From a virus, in IMG/VR virus record IMGVR_UViG_3300045971_000321, positions 1 to 40,301 of that record: DNA of 40,301 nt; one strand, written 5' to 3'. How positions within the stretch are numbered: the stretch's first letter is position 1; the number at the start of each line of letters is the position of its first letter. Below the pieces are notes generated by a model, which searched no databases, was not told the DNA's origin, and saw only the letters and a list, made by a program, of their open reading frames with translations. Shown here piece by piece: positions 8,266-16,869 of the stretch. The position numbers and the translations under genes are program-made.

Positions 8266-9477
8266 TTAGGCTGCAGAGTCTTGGATCGAGATGGTGGTCA
8301 GGTCGGAGGCAAGTGCAGCCCCGCCGCTGATGTTGAGCAGAGCCTGGAAGGGGATGGTTTGCACAATGGACTTGGCGCCGTCATCCTTGGACGCATCGCT
8401 AAGCTTGATGCGGGGAATGTTGAAGCCAATGAAGTCGGCGGCCGCGCTGTTGTCAGCGGTGAATACTGCGAGCAGGCTGATTTCGGTTTCGCCGTAGAAA
8501 GCATCCCGCAGAGCGATGCTGTCGAATACTGCGGTGAACTGACCCGCCACCACCACCGTGCCAGCAGCTTGGTTGGCGACCGTATTGGCGCCCACTGCCG
8601 GCTCTCCGGATTGGGCTGCATTCATGTCGATGGTCAAGCCAGTGATATTTGCTACCGTTGCGCCTGCAACCCGCACCACGCCATTCACAGCGGCCATGAT
8701 GCCGGTGGTCGTCAAGGCTGTGGGGGATGTGAAGTACTGTACCGAGGTGCCTTCAGCATCCTTGCCACTGAAATCAATGCTGCAGGTTGCCATACCAGTG
8801 GCAGGCAGGCCAAACGAAATCTTGGAGGGTTTGCATCCGGTAAACACTTCGCTGGCCGGCACATCAGGGTACCAGTGCTCCAGGCTGAAAGACTTGTCCG
8901 TATGGCCCGTTTGTGGCACCAGGGACTTCTTACCTTGCACGGTCACTGTCGCGGCTGCGATGGGGCCTTCTGTCACCAGTACGGAGGCATTGAGCACAAG
9001 CCCGGTGAGCACCAGGGCGGTGACGTTGGTAACAAGAATATTCTTGTTGGAGTTCGCCACGTTGAATGTGCCAGCCGTGAGGCGCACCACGTCACCAATC
9101 TTCACACCATCCGTGAGGAATGAACCTGCAGCCCGGGTAATCGTCCAGGCGCCCGCCACGCCGCCGATGGTGATCGACATGCCGGCAATGGCTGCTGTGG
9201 CGGTGAAGTCCTTTTTCAGGACTGCTGCAATGAAGTCCGAGTAGGTCTTGGCGGACAGTTCGCCGCTGACCGATCCAGCGGCGGTGCGGATGCCGTGGCG
9301 GAAATCAGCGACCTGGAAGTCAGGGCGGATTTCGTTGGACTGGTACGTGGCCTTTTTGAGGTCCAAACTCGATGTCACACGGCGCAGCAATTGTGCTGCT
9401 GCCGCTGCTGGCTTTACGCCGTAGGTTGCTTCCACCTTGTAGGTGAGTTGCTTGAAGGTGCCGCTTGCTTGTCCCAT
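8266..9477 (-). CDS. Major tail (tube) protein
   Basis: This 403-residue protein begins MGQASGTFKQLTYKVEATYG, a tail-tube style start, followed by SLDLKKATYQSNEIRPDFQV and FRHGIRTAAGSVSGELSAKT, the core pattern of the phage tail tube family. A central insertion (about 100-190, TITGG...LVLTGLVLNASVL) looks like an extra Ig-like domain. The end is beta-rich. It is preceded by a GAAAG element 7 nt from the ATG and by the terminator-like hairpin. It polymerises as hexamer rings around the tape measure. Confidence 0.88.
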   Translation of the reverse strand: MGQASGTFKQLTYKVEATYGVKPAAAAAQLLRRVTSSLDLKKATYQSNEIRPDFQVADFRHGIRTAAGSVSGELSAKTYSDFIAAVLKKDFTATAAIAGMSITIGGVAGAWTITRAAGSFLTDGVKIGDVVRLTAGTFNVANSNKNILVTNVTALVLTGLVLNASVLVTEGPIAAATVTVQGKKSLVPQTGHTDKSFSLEHWYPDVPASEVFTGCKPSKISFGLPATGMATCSIDFSGKDAEGTSVQYFTSPTALTTTGIMAAVNGVVRVAGATVANITGLTIDMNAAQSGEPAVGANTVANQAAGTVVVAGQFTAVFDSIALRDAFYGETEISLLAVFTADNSAAADFIGFNIPRIKLSDASKDDGAKSIVQTIPFQALLNISGGAALASDLTTISIQDSAA

Positions 9478-9490
9478 GATGAGCCTTTCA

Positions 9491-9532
9491 GAAAATAAAA
9501 AACCCGCCAGCGGTATGCAAGGCGGGCGGGTT
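9491..9532 (-). terminator. Terminator or processing hairpin directly before the tail tube gene
   Basis: On the minus strand 8-bp arms AACCCGCC (9532-9525) and GGCGGGTT (9508-9501) with a 16-nt loop are followed by six T, then ATTTTC. The tail-tube ribosome-binding element begins only 2 nt later, so no promoter fits between. It must be read through (antitermination), or serve as a 5' stabiliser of the tail-tube message. Confidence 0.75.
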
Positions 9533-9555
9533 GGTGGAGAACTGGGGAGGTGGAT

Positions 9556-9963
9556 CTAGTTGACTTCGTCGTAAGTCACAGCAAAGTCCACTGACTGCTG
9601 AAAATACCCGGCATCCGGGTCATTGAAATCGGGTCCGTTGGAGATGCGCATAACCGAAGAAACCGACACTCCGGCAATAGCGCCACGCTTGTAATTGCAG
9701 GCCTTGCGGGCCAGCGTGAGGATCTGTTTTTGCGCGGGGTAGCTATTCGCCACGATAGTGACTTGCACCCGTGCTGTGACCGTCGTGGCAACCGCATGGG
9801 CCTCAATATGCGCCCGCTCGGTAAGCACCACTTCGGCGACGGCGATGGCGGGCAGTGTGGTGCCTGTGGGCAGTATGCCGCCCATGATGTTGGCCTTTGC
9901 CACAACTGCCAGCAGAGCCGCATTGCCCTGCAGCAGCGAGACGATGACTGCTACCGCGCTCAT
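9556..9963 (-). CDS. Tail terminator-like protein (DUF3168/gp17 type)
   Basis: This 135-residue protein has IVSLLQGNAALLAVVAKANI at the start, LPAIAVAEVVLTE, ATTVTARVQVTIVANSYPA, and an end FQQSVDFAVTYDE. This strand-helix order matches the short tail-completion proteins that cap the tail tube. It is the last gene before the terminator at 9491-9532. Confidence 0.8.
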   Translation of the reverse strand: MSAVAVIVSLLQGNAALLAVVAKANIMGGILPTGTTLPAIAVAEVVLTERAHIEAHAVATTVTARVQVTIVANSYPAQKQILTLARKACNYKRGAIAGVSVSSVMRISNGPDFNDPDAGYFQQSVDFAVTYDEVN

Positions 9964-10451
9964 AGTGCCTCCAGGTCCACGCCGCTAGCGTCGATGCCTT
10001 GCTTTGTGAGGCGTCTTTTGATGGCCTCGCCGACAGTCACCAGGGCTTCCTGCGATTGGCTTTCAAGCGCGGGTCGCAGGAAGGCTTTGGGTGCGGCGCC
10101 GGGATGCTCTACACCGTTGGAAAACAGTCCTGCAATGAAGAGGCTCTTGGCTGTCTTTGGCTTAATAAAGTGAGCTGCTGTGCCGTATTCAATCCAGCGG
10201 GCCAGATAGGCGTGCTTGCCGGTAGCTTTGACCTTGGCAGTGACTACGCCACGGCGTGAGCTGGTAGTTACCTTCAAGCCGTCGCGTAGTAGCCCGGTCT
10301 TGACGGGCACATTAGAGCGCGCCTCATCTCGAACTACATTGGCGCCCTGGCGCAGAGCTGATCGCATGATGTTGGCTTCCATCTTGGCGGGCAGCTGATC
10401 CAGGAAGGCTTGCAGTTCGCTCAGGCCTTTGACGTTGGTAAGTTCGGTCAT
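9960..10451 (-). CDS. Tail completion protein, HK97 gp10 family
   Basis: This 163-residue protein has MRSALRQGANVVRDEARSNV, VPVKTGLLRDGLKV, YLARWIEYGTAAHF and KAFLRPALE, the diagnostic HK97 gp10 pattern. It helps terminate the tail tube and join it to the head. It overlaps both neighbours by 4 nt. Confidence 0.92.
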   Translation of the reverse strand: MTELTNVKGLSELQAFLDQLPAKMEANIMRSALRQGANVVRDEARSNVPVKTGLLRDGLKVTTSSRRGVVTAKVKATGKHAYLARWIEYGTAAHFIKPKTAKSLFIAGLFSNGVEHPGAAPKAFLRPALESQSQEALVTVGEAIKRRLTKQGIDASGVDLEAL

Positions 10452-10801
10452 GGTGCATTGGCGTCCGTTGAGTACTCTGCTGCCATGAATTCCAGTCCCA
10501 CTTTGCGGCCCATCACAGCAGGGGGGGTGAGGATCTGCATCACTGCATTGCCGCGCGAGATGTGCACCAGACGCATATCGGCGGTGATGCCTTCAAAGTA
10601 GCGGGTGCGAATACGCGAGGTACGAGTGGTCTGCTGCAGATCATTGACCTGCGCTTCGCCTTTACTTGGCAGCGTGTCTTGCACTTGGGCCCAGAGCGTT
10701 GCAAAGGTTACCCAGGTCACCACGGGTGTACCGTATTCGGGGTCCTGCGTAGTCTGCTTGGCCTCGATGCGAATGCGTTGATCCAGTGAACTAATGTTCA
10801 T
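10448..10801 (-). CDS. Head-tail joining protein (SPP1 gp16-like stopper)
   Basis: This 117-residue protein begins MNISSLDQRIRIEAKQTTQD then GTPVVTWVTFATLWAQVQ, the usual RV-I-Q-x-TRD..G.....W......W pattern of the head-tail joining family, and ends with IRTRYFEGITADMRLVHI. It forms the stopper ring that closes the head after packaging. Overlaps of 4 nt on both sides keep it in the connector operon. Confidence 0.88.
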   Translation of the reverse strand: MNISSLDQRIRIEAKQTTQDPEYGTPVVTWVTFATLWAQVQDTLPSKGEAQVNDLQQTTRTSRIRTRYFEGITADMRLVHISRGNAVMQILTPPAVMGRKVGLEFMAAEYSTDANAP

Positions 10802-11367
10802 AGCGCGTGCACCTTGTAACGGTCCAGTAGACGGTCGGCAAAGCCCAGTGCATATGTCTGCACCGCACCTTCAGCCGCACGGTTTTCGTACATGGCACCC
10901 ACCTGCAGCTTGATCCAGGCCTTGATGCTGTCGGGCACGTTGGCTGCAGCTGCATAGCCTGCCACGTAACGCAGGGCTACCGCATTGATCTGGGCCCGCG
11001 TGTCGGGCCACACGCCGCTATACACCGGCACCACGAAGGCGCTGCCGAAGTCGTCGGTGTTGTCCAGCGTATACAGGGCACTGCCCAGCGTTTGCTGCGT
11101 ACTGGTGGTGTCAAAGTACTTGAGGCTGGTGATGCTGACTGCAGGCACACGGGTCAGTTCAAACGCATCAGGGAAGGCATCAAGTGTCAGCTCCCAAGTC
11201 TGCGGCATGATGGCCCGGCCGGTGGCCTGCTCAGCCAGCTCGGTGGCAGCGATGATGAAGGCGGTGATGAGGGTGTCGTCATCTGCTATATCCACTTTCA
11301 GGTGGGCTTTAGCTTCTGCCAGGCTGACGGCCAGCTCGATGGCTGGGGTGATGAGTTTGAGTGCCAT
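10798..11367 (-). CDS. Head-tail connector, gp6-like adaptor
   Basis: This 189-residue protein starts MALKLITPAIELAVSLAEAK AHLKVD, the typical HK97 gp6/phiE125 gp8-like beginning (helix with LAEAKAHLKV, then DDDTLITAFIIAATELAEQA). It binds beneath the portal as the first connector ring. It ends with a helix-containing LLDRYKV. It overlaps the next gene by 4 nt. Confidence 0.88.
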   Translation of the reverse strand: MALKLITPAIELAVSLAEAKAHLKVDIADDDTLITAFIIAATELAEQATGRAIMPQTWELTLDAFPDAFELTRVPAVSITSLKYFDTTSTQQTLGSALYTLDNTDDFGSAFVVPVYSGVWPDTRAQINAVALRYVAGYAAAANVPDSIKAWIKLQVGAMYENRAAEGAVQTYALGFADRLLDRYKVHAL

Positions 11368-12497
11368 TAGCGTGTTGTCCTTGCAATCCGTGGGGGGCGT
11401 GATGCACCTGCTTGCACCGGCCTATCGTCTCCAAACTGTCCGGCCCTGGCGGTATCCACTTCAGGGCGATCGCCCACCAATGCGCCGGGCAGCACATCGC
11501 TGCTACTGCGCAGGGTGAATGCCACGCCGCTAGCTACAGCGTCGCCCGCCGTCATTCCAAAGATGCGATGCAGCTGCGCCAAAAGGCCTACCGCTGCACT
11601 GTCACCCGCCAACGCTGCTAGACGCAGGCCTGTGGCAGCAGTTTCACCCACTGCGCTGGCTGCGGCCACAGTGGCCTTGAGCGTAGTGCTGATCTGTGCT
11701 GCCACACCCGTCGCACCCGCTCCTGCCACATTGCAGGTGACCGTATTGGATGACGACTGGCTGATGGTGGAGGTAATGCCCTGCGCTGCAGCACTACCCA
11801 CTGCCATGGGCATGGTCTGGGGCAGCGAGACCTGCAGACCGATTGCCGATGCGGCACCCACTGCAGCCACCAGGCGCTGGCTGATGCTGGCCGTGACACC
11901 TGCAGCCGCTGCTGCACCAGGTGCTGCAGACACGGTGATGTTGGTCAGCTCACCGGCACCCGTGGCCAGCGCATTGCCAACCGTACAGGTGATTACGGTG
12001 GAGCCGGATACGCTGATCGCGGCGGTAACGCCTGTGGCGCTAGCAGCTCCTACTGCAACCGGCAGCACTATAGGCAACAGGGCGCTGACGCCTTGCGCTG
12101 CCGATGCTGCAACTGTACAAACCAAAGTGCTGTGTACTAGGGCGATAGTGCCCGCTGCGCTGGCTGATGCGACCGTACAAACCAAGGTGTTGTGCACCAG
12201 GGCGCTGACGCCCACTGCGCTGGCTGCTGCGACCGATGCTGCAACCTTGACCGGTAGCACCACTGGCACACCGGCTGCGGCCGCGTTACCAATTTGGGTC
12301 TGCAGCGTTGTAGCAATGCCGGTGGTAACACCAACTGCGCTGGCGGTGCCTACGTTGCATGTGACGGTGGTGTTGCCGCCACCGCCACCCACTGTGGTGT
12401 CGATGATCTCGCTGTCCCACCAGCCAGCAGGCTTCAGCTCGGCATCGAACCACGCATCGGGGCGCAGTTCGCCATCAAACCAGCCGAGGAATGCCAT
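11367..12497 (-). CDS. Ala/Val-rich tandem-repeat virion protein
   Basis: This is a 376-residue protein. Residues 1-33 hold three WFD/WWD-E-L units (GWFDGEL, AWFDAEL, GWWDSEI), a pattern seen at the start of some phage structural proteins. Residues about 45-335 are some 14 degenerate repeats of 18-24 residues with core V-x-x-A-S-A-x-G-V, for example CTVASASAAGTIALVHST and VAVGAASATGVTAAI. The C-terminus is polar and basic. The repeats probably form a beta-solenoid or regular fibre. It overlaps the connector gene by one base. A head fibre is a guess from composition and location. Confidence 0.75.
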   Translation of the reverse strand: MAFLGWFDGELRPDAWFDAELKPAGWWDSEIIDTTVGGGGGNTTVTCNVGTASAVGVTTGIATTLQTQIGNAAAAGVPVVLPVKVAASVAAASAVGVSALVHNTLVCTVASASAAGTIALVHSTLVCTVAASAAQGVSALLPIVLPVAVGAASATGVTAAISVSGSTVITCTVGNALATGAGELTNITVSAAPGAAAAAGVTASISQRLVAAVGAASAIGLQVSLPQTMPMAVGSAAAQGITSTISQSSSNTVTCNVAGAGATGVAAQISTTLKATVAAASAVGETAATGLRLAALAGDSAAVGLLAQLHRIFGMTAGDAVASGVAFTLRSSSDVLPGALVGDRPEVDTARAGQFGDDRPVQAGASRPPRIARTTR

Positions 12498-12500
12498 GTT

Positions 12501-12668
12501 TTAGCCCTGTGGTGGGGTGAGGGTTATGCCGTCGTATGTCCAGCCAATGTTTTCGAAGCCCACCTGCTCTTGCAGCTGGTGCTCGGGGTACATCTCGGAG
12601 AGGGTTTCCAAGTCGTTTACGCTGACGCAAAGTTCGACCACACCGTCTTTGATGCCGATGATCACCAT
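12501..12668 (-). CDS. Small structural-region protein
   Basis: This 55-residue protein starts at MVIIGIKDGVVELCVSVNDL with GGAG upstream; a longer frame upstream overlaps the previous gene and lacks support. It ends GWTYDGITLTPPQG. It is fitted exactly between two virion genes (gaps of 2-3 nt). Function unknown. Confidence 0.6.
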   Translation of the reverse strand: MVIIGIKDGVVELCVSVNDLETLSEMYPEHQLQEQVGFENIGWTYDGITLTPPQG

Positions 12669-12670
12669 GG

Positions 12671-13858
12671 CTATTTCTCCATGACGGCCAGTGAGCCGCT
12701 GAAGAAGGTAGCCGTGGTGGCACTGCACAGGATGTTGTGCAGCAGGCACGTGCCGTTGTATAGCCGGATGCCAGGGGAGCCGATGAGCTTGGGCGTGGAC
12801 ACATTCACCACGGCGGTGCCGATGGTCGAAATGTCGCGGCAGATCATCAGGCTGATGGAGCCGGTCAGCATGGAGGTGCCCAGCGTGATGCTCTGGATAC
12901 TTTGGACACCGGTGTCACCCGCTGCCAGCTGGAACCACACGATGGTGCCAACCACTGGCGTGGCCGGTACCTGCGAGCCAGCAATGGCGGACAGCGTAGC
13001 TGTGCGACCCGCCACGCCCTTGCTGTTGGTATAGCTGACGGTCAGGTTAGCCCCTGCAGCCGCCAGTGTGGATGCCGCCGTGATCAGCAGCGCGGTGGTG
13101 CAGCCTTCACCGTTGGTGGTGCCGTTCACGTCCCGTGCGGGTAGCGTGGGCGTGGTGATGGCTTGCGCGGTCGTGGTAGTGACTACCAGGCCGGAGTTCA
13201 CCCAGAGGCAATCAAAGAAGTCGTTGGTGTGGTTGACCGACGAGGCCATTTCCAACGCGGTCAGATAGTTGCCACCGGTGGCTGCATTGGGGATGGGAAT
13301 GCAGCCGTAATCCGCTGCTGTGGTGCCATCGGTCACGCGGCCATTTACGCCGGGTGTACCAACAGCCCATGCGCCGGGGTAGCCAGCATCCTTGCTGGTG
13401 CAGTACCAGCAGCCCGCCACATCCGTCGCGGTAGATGTTTTCATGAAGGGGATGGACTTGCCGCCGTAATTGCCCAGGCCAGCGGCAGGGTACTCTGCGC
13501 CGTTCTGATCGCGGTGCACCCAGGAGCCATCTTCCCGGTAGCCCATGTTTTCACCAGGCAGCAGAACGAACTGCATCAGTTCGACGCTGTTGGTACCGTC
13601 AAAGTGCTCTACACCTACCACGCAGGATGTGCCCACGCTGTTGTTGGTAACGTAGATGGCCTTGACGTTGCGCTGCGTGCTGGCTGCAGGGCTGGCTACG
13701 ATGGTTGTCGTGGTGGCCGTGGTGATGCGGGTGTTGGTGCGGCCGGGCGTGATGGTGGTACCGTTCACGTCCACATAGCTGGTGTGCACCTCTATGGTGG
13801 ACGCGGCTGCGCCGGTGATCAGGCGAACAATGTCGCTGACGCTGGTGAGTAGCAGCAT
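12671..13858 (-). CDS. Virion structural protein, beta-rich
   Basis: This 395-residue protein is Thr/Ser/Gly/Val-rich with few charged residues (ITTATTTTIVASPAASTQRN, SIPFMKTSTATDVAGCWYCT, TLAAAGANLTVSYTNSKGVA). That is typical of extracellular virion proteins made of beta sandwiches. Cysteines (SCVVG, GCWYC, CTTALL) may form disulfides. It lies between capsid and connector genes, and could be a head fibre or decoration protein. Family not recognised. The next start lies 3 nt after its stop. Confidence 0.7.
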   Translation of the reverse strand: MLLLTSVSDIVRLITGAAASTIEVHTSYVDVNGTTITPGRTNTRITTATTTTIVASPAASTQRNVKAIYVTNNSVGTSCVVGVEHFDGTNSVELMQFVLLPGENMGYREDGSWVHRDQNGAEYPAAGLGNYGGKSIPFMKTSTATDVAGCWYCTSKDAGYPGAWAVGTPGVNGRVTDGTTAADYGCIPIPNAATGGNYLTALEMASSVNHTNDFFDCLWVNSGLVVTTTTAQAITTPTLPARDVNGTTNGEGCTTALLITAASTLAAAGANLTVSYTNSKGVAGRTATLSAIAGSQVPATPVVGTIVWFQLAAGDTGVQSIQSITLGTSMLTGSISLMICRDISTIGTAVVNVSTPKLIGSPGIRLYNGTCLLHNILCSATTATFFSGSLAVMEK

Positions 13859-13864
13859 GGGCGA

Positions 13865-14332
13865 TCAGCTCGGAGTGACACGCAGCACGTCGGTGCCAGC
13901 GCCCTGGAAGTCGATGGTGAAGCTGCCCGACACAATGCTCAAGGTGCCAGCGGCGCTAAGTTCGATGAAGCCGAGCGCCCGCTTGTTGGCATCCGTGCTG
14001 TTGAAAATGATGCCGTACGCACCATTCGCAAAGCCAGCGGCATTCTGCGGAATCACCGGGTCAGTTGCCCGCAGCGTCGGGACGCCTGCAACATTGCTCC
14101 AGGTGACGCCAGCCAGCGTGATCGGGCCGGTGTAGCCGCCACCAACACCCACCTGGTTGGTTGCAAAGTTGGTGGTGCCCGTGCCGCCCCAGTGCGGTGC
14201 TGCGGTGGCCATGGAGGGGGCCACTGCACTGGTGACAATGCCCAGCTGCAGCACGTCGCTGCTGAGGTTGTGGATTTTATTTCCGAGGTCCAGCAGGCCT
14301 TGCTGAAACCATTTGATGTCGCCGGTTGCCAT
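13865..14332 (-). CDS. Virion structural protein (head/decoration candidate)
   Basis: This 155-residue protein has an N-terminal helix (MATGDIKWFQQGLLDLGNKI) then a Gly/Thr-rich beta region (HWGGTGTTNFATNQVGVGGG, TFRATDPVIP-like stretch) ending SIVSGSFTIDFQGAGTDVLR. It is preceded by AGGAGC. The composition and the site directly after the capsid gene suggest a surface or decoration protein; no defined family. Confidence 0.6.
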   Translation of the reverse strand: MATGDIKWFQQGLLDLGNKIHNLSSDVLQLGIVTSAVAPSMATAAPHWGGTGTTNFATNQVGVGGGYTGPITLAGVTWSNVAGVPTLRATDPVIPQNAAGFANGAYGIIFNSTDANKRALGFIELSAAGTLSIVSGSFTIDFQGAGTDVLRVTPS

Positions 14333-14406
14333 GTGTGCTCCTGAAAATGTCTGTGGAATGCGCTACGGGGATGCAGCGCATTGCGCAGCAATTTTGCGGG
14401 GAGTGG

Positions 14407-14625
14407 CTATTTTTTAGCCTTGAGTGCTGCAGCTTCAGCGGCGGCCTTGGCTTTGGCTTCTGCATCGGCATCGTCGTCTTTTCCTTCCTCGGCAGCCCAG
14501 CCTTCTTCAGTGGCTACACGAATGAGGTCTTCGTCTTCGGTGTCGATCACATCGCCCACGTTGTGCTCTTGCACATTGACATGTTGGTGTGCCCACTTGA
14601 ATGCTTCTTTAACTTTGAGTTGCAT
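14407..14625 (-). CDS. Small acidic head-region protein
   Basis: This 72-residue protein starts at MQLKVKEAFKWAHQHVNVQE and contains TEDEDLIRVATEEGW. It ends in a charged Ala/Lys/Asp-rich tail (DADAEAKAKAAAEAAALKAK). Similar short proteins with an acidic or alternating tail occur after capsid genes; the role is not clear. The frame extends upstream into the terminator, so this ATG is preferred. Confidence 0.65.
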   Translation of the reverse strand: MQLKVKEAFKWAHQHVNVQEHNVGDVIDTEDEDLIRVATEEGWAAEEGKDDDADAEAKAKAAAEAAALKAKK

Positions 14626-14635
14626 GCTTTGCTCC

Positions 14636-14674
14636 AGAAAAAGCGCCCCTTGAAACACTGCTCAAGGGGCGCTT
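14636..14674 (-). terminator. Terminator after the major capsid gene
   Basis: On the minus strand a perfect 13-bp stem (arms 14674-14662 and 14653-14641, AAGCGCCCCTTGA) with an 8-nt loop is followed by five T. It lies 14 nt after the capsid stop. It probably gives a stable, abundant capsid message while antiterminated transcripts continue to tail genes. Confidence 0.85.
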
Positions 14675-14687
14675 GGGATTGATGAAA

Positions 14688-16076
14688 TTAGGCCGCTGCG
14701 ATCTTGAGCAGCTTGATGGCCTGGGTGTTACGCAGCTTGCCGCCCACACGCTTACGGATGTAGTACTTAACGAAACCGGGCGAGGTGATTTCGTCGCGGG
14801 TCATACGCATGCCCACGCGGTCAGCGATGAGGTAGCCTTCTTTGAAGTCTCCAAATGCCAGCGGGAAGGCATTGGCTGCAACTGCAGGCATGTCTTCAGC
14901 TTCCACCACGCCGTAACCCAGGAAGGTAGCGGGTTGGCTGGCGATGAGGGATGGCTGCCACAGGTACTGGTTCTGGGCATCTTTGTACTTGCGCATCGCA
15001 GCCAACACCAGCTTGTTGGTGAGCCAGTTGGCATTGCGGCGATAGCGGGCACGCAGGCTGTAGATGATGTCGTAGAACACATCTGCACTGGTGGGCATGG
15101 CTGCTGCACCGCCCGAGGCGATGTATTGCAGCGTGCCGAAGGCGCGGACAGTGTCCACCGTGCTCAACGGTGCCGGGCCGGCCAGGATGCCGGTGGGCTT
15201 CTTGGTGCCGTTGCCTGCGATGAAGGCTGCACCTTCACCTTGTGCCATGGCTTCCACGGCGCTGTCGATCAGCCAGCCTTCCACGTCGAAGAAAAGATCG
15301 TCCAGCGACTCTTCGGTGGCTTGCGGCTTGGCGCTGGCCATGCCGAACGTGGGCGCGATTTCGGCCATGTCGGGCGTATTGGTTTGGTTGCGAGTATCAC
15401 CCTCACCCAGCCACTCGAAGCCTGCGCCGTTTACATCGAACAGTTCCTTGTAATCGGAGCTGCCCACAGTGCGTACCATGGCGAGCTGGCGAATGGGGGA
15501 GATATCAACCGACAGGCGGGCAATGGTGCGCTCCAGGACTTCGGGCAATGCAAAGCCACCTGCAGAGCCGGTGCTGGTGATGGTTTGCACGGCGCGAGTT
15601 TCGCGGTGCTCTGCAGCTTGCTTTGCTTCCAGTGCCTTTTGAGCTTGGCTAGCACGCTGTTGGCGATCTTGATCACCAGGTGCACGCACCCAGTCAAAGA
15701 ATGCGTTTTTGTAGGCGATGGCTTCAGCGGACTCGCGCTGTTCACGGTCGCCATGCATGGCACCAGGGCGGGCCATCTTGGCTTCGAGCTTTTCGAGCTT
15801 GCTCTTGGCTTCACTGATGCTGTCGATGTGCTCGTCCATGCGGGCCAGCTTGGCGTCCAGCTCGGCAGTGCCCTTGCCAGCCTTGATGGCTTCGATGCGG
15901 GAATCGTTGGTTTTTTTGTACTCATCGAACGCGGTGGCGATCTTGTCCAGGGCGTCGGCGACGGACTTGATGGATGGGTCTTCACGTTTTTCGTAGACGG
16001 CGAAGGTTTCCGCTTTGGCCTGGAAGGCGGCAAAGTGGGCGGCCATTATGGCCAGTACGGTCAGAGACTTTTTCAT
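14688..16076 (-). CDS. Major capsid protein (HK97 fold)
   Basis: This protein has 462 residues from ATG 16076, which has a GAAAG element 7 nt upstream; an 11-residue longer frame lacks one. A coiled-coil delta domain spans about 35-110 (LDKIATAFDEYKKTNDSRIE, EAKSKLEKLEAKM), and the mature part starts around TRAVQTITSTGSAGGFALPE. Capsid core motifs include FEWLGEGDTRNQTN, PQATEESLDDLFFDVEGW and GAAFIAGNGTKKPTGILAGP. Oddly, the first 24 residues (MKKSLTVLAIMAAHFAAFQA KAE) read like a Sec signal peptide. They should be lost with the delta domain. A terminator follows the gene. Confidence 0.95.
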   Translation of the reverse strand: MKKSLTVLAIMAAHFAAFQAKAETFAVYEKREDPSIKSVADALDKIATAFDEYKKTNDSRIEAIKAGKGTAELDAKLARMDEHIDSISEAKSKLEKLEAKMARPGAMHGDREQRESAEAIAYKNAFFDWVRAPGDQDRQQRASQAQKALEAKQAAEHRETRAVQTITSTGSAGGFALPEVLERTIARLSVDISPIRQLAMVRTVGSSDYKELFDVNGAGFEWLGEGDTRNQTNTPDMAEIAPTFGMASAKPQATEESLDDLFFDVEGWLIDSAVEAMAQGEGAAFIAGNGTKKPTGILAGPAPLSTVDTVRAFGTLQYIASGGAAAMPTSADVFYDIIYSLRARYRRNANWLTNKLVLAAMRKYKDAQNQYLWQPSLIASQPATFLGYGVVEAEDMPAVAANAFPLAFGDFKEGYLIADRVGMRMTRDEITSPGFVKYYIRKRVGGKLRNTQAIKLLKIAAA

Positions 16077-16086
16077 GGTGGTTCTT

Positions 16087-16869
16087 TCAGGTGGTGGAGA
16101 GGGAGGCAATCAGCCGCTGGGCTGACTTGAGGGCTTTGGCGGTCGAATCCGCGGAATCACTCCGCTCTTCTCCCATCCGCATGACGCGCGACACGAGTGC
16201 CGTCGCATCGGTTTTGCTGAACCCAGCATCACGCAGGATTCGCTCAACATCTTTTGGGGTCGTTAGTTCGTTGGACGACTTCACATTGGTGACCCGGGCA
16301 GATTCATTTGCCGGGAAGGTGACCAGGGAGACTTCCCACAGGTCGATTTGGTTAAGTACGCGCACACCGTCATCTTTGTAAACGGATGTGCCAGGCACCG
16401 ACATGAAGCCGATGGACAGGCCATTTATCGCGCCCATCTTGAGCAGGGCATAGGCCTCTTTGCCCTGAGAAGTTTCAAGGCACAACTGGCCTTTGATGCG
16501 CAGGCCTGTGGAGTCTTCGGCCATCTCGGTCCAGATGCCGATCGGGTCGTCTGCTTCATGCTGCCAGAGCATGGCGGGCATCGTTCCAGCGGCTTTGTGA
16601 GCCTTGAGGCTTTCCAGGAAGGCCCCGGCTGCAATGACATCGTCATAGTTGTCACGCACGCCGAATACAGAGCCATAGCCCTCAACAGTTCCGTCTGTGC
16701 CAACAGCTTTGAGGCTGAGGGAAAAGGATCGGGTCTCACGCTGGCCAGCGGTGGGGCGGTTCTTTCGCTCCAGTTGCGCTGGTGTGCGCGTTGGGGACTT
16801 TTGCGCCAGGGTTGGCGACGGAGCTGCCTTGCGGTCAGGCTGCTGCTGCGGGATCGGTAGCGTCTTCAT
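16087..16869 (-). CDS. Prohead protease (HK97 type)
   Basis: This 260-residue protein is a serine protease that removes the capsid delta domain during maturation. The core after residue 45 has VEGYGSVFGVRDNYDDVIAA, then LWQHEADDPIG with H104, and INGLSIGFMS with S152, the catalytic pair of this family. The N-terminal 45 residues are basic and Pro-rich; the C-terminal part after 190 looks like a scaffold-like helix (DVERILRDAGFSKTDATALV). AAGGA precedes the ATG. It overlaps the portal end by 35 nt. Confidence 0.92.
   Translation of the reverse strand: MKTLPIPQQQPDRKAAPSPTLAQKSPTRTPAQLERKNRPTAGQRETRSFSLSLKAVGTDGTVEGYGSVFGVRDNYDDVIAAGAFLESLKAHKAAGTMPAMLWQHEADDPIGIWTEMAEDSTGLRIKGQLCLETSQGKEAYALLKMGAINGLSIGFMSVPGTSVYKDDGVRVLNQIDLWEVSLVTFPANESARVTNVKSSNELTTPKDVERILRDAGFSKTDATALVSRVMRMGEERSDSADSTAKALKSAQRLIASLSTT

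Noticed and set aside
14673-16130. 485-residue plus-strand frame opposite the major capsid gene
   Set aside because: It mirrors the capsid gene codon by codon. The capsid assignment on the minus strand is secure.
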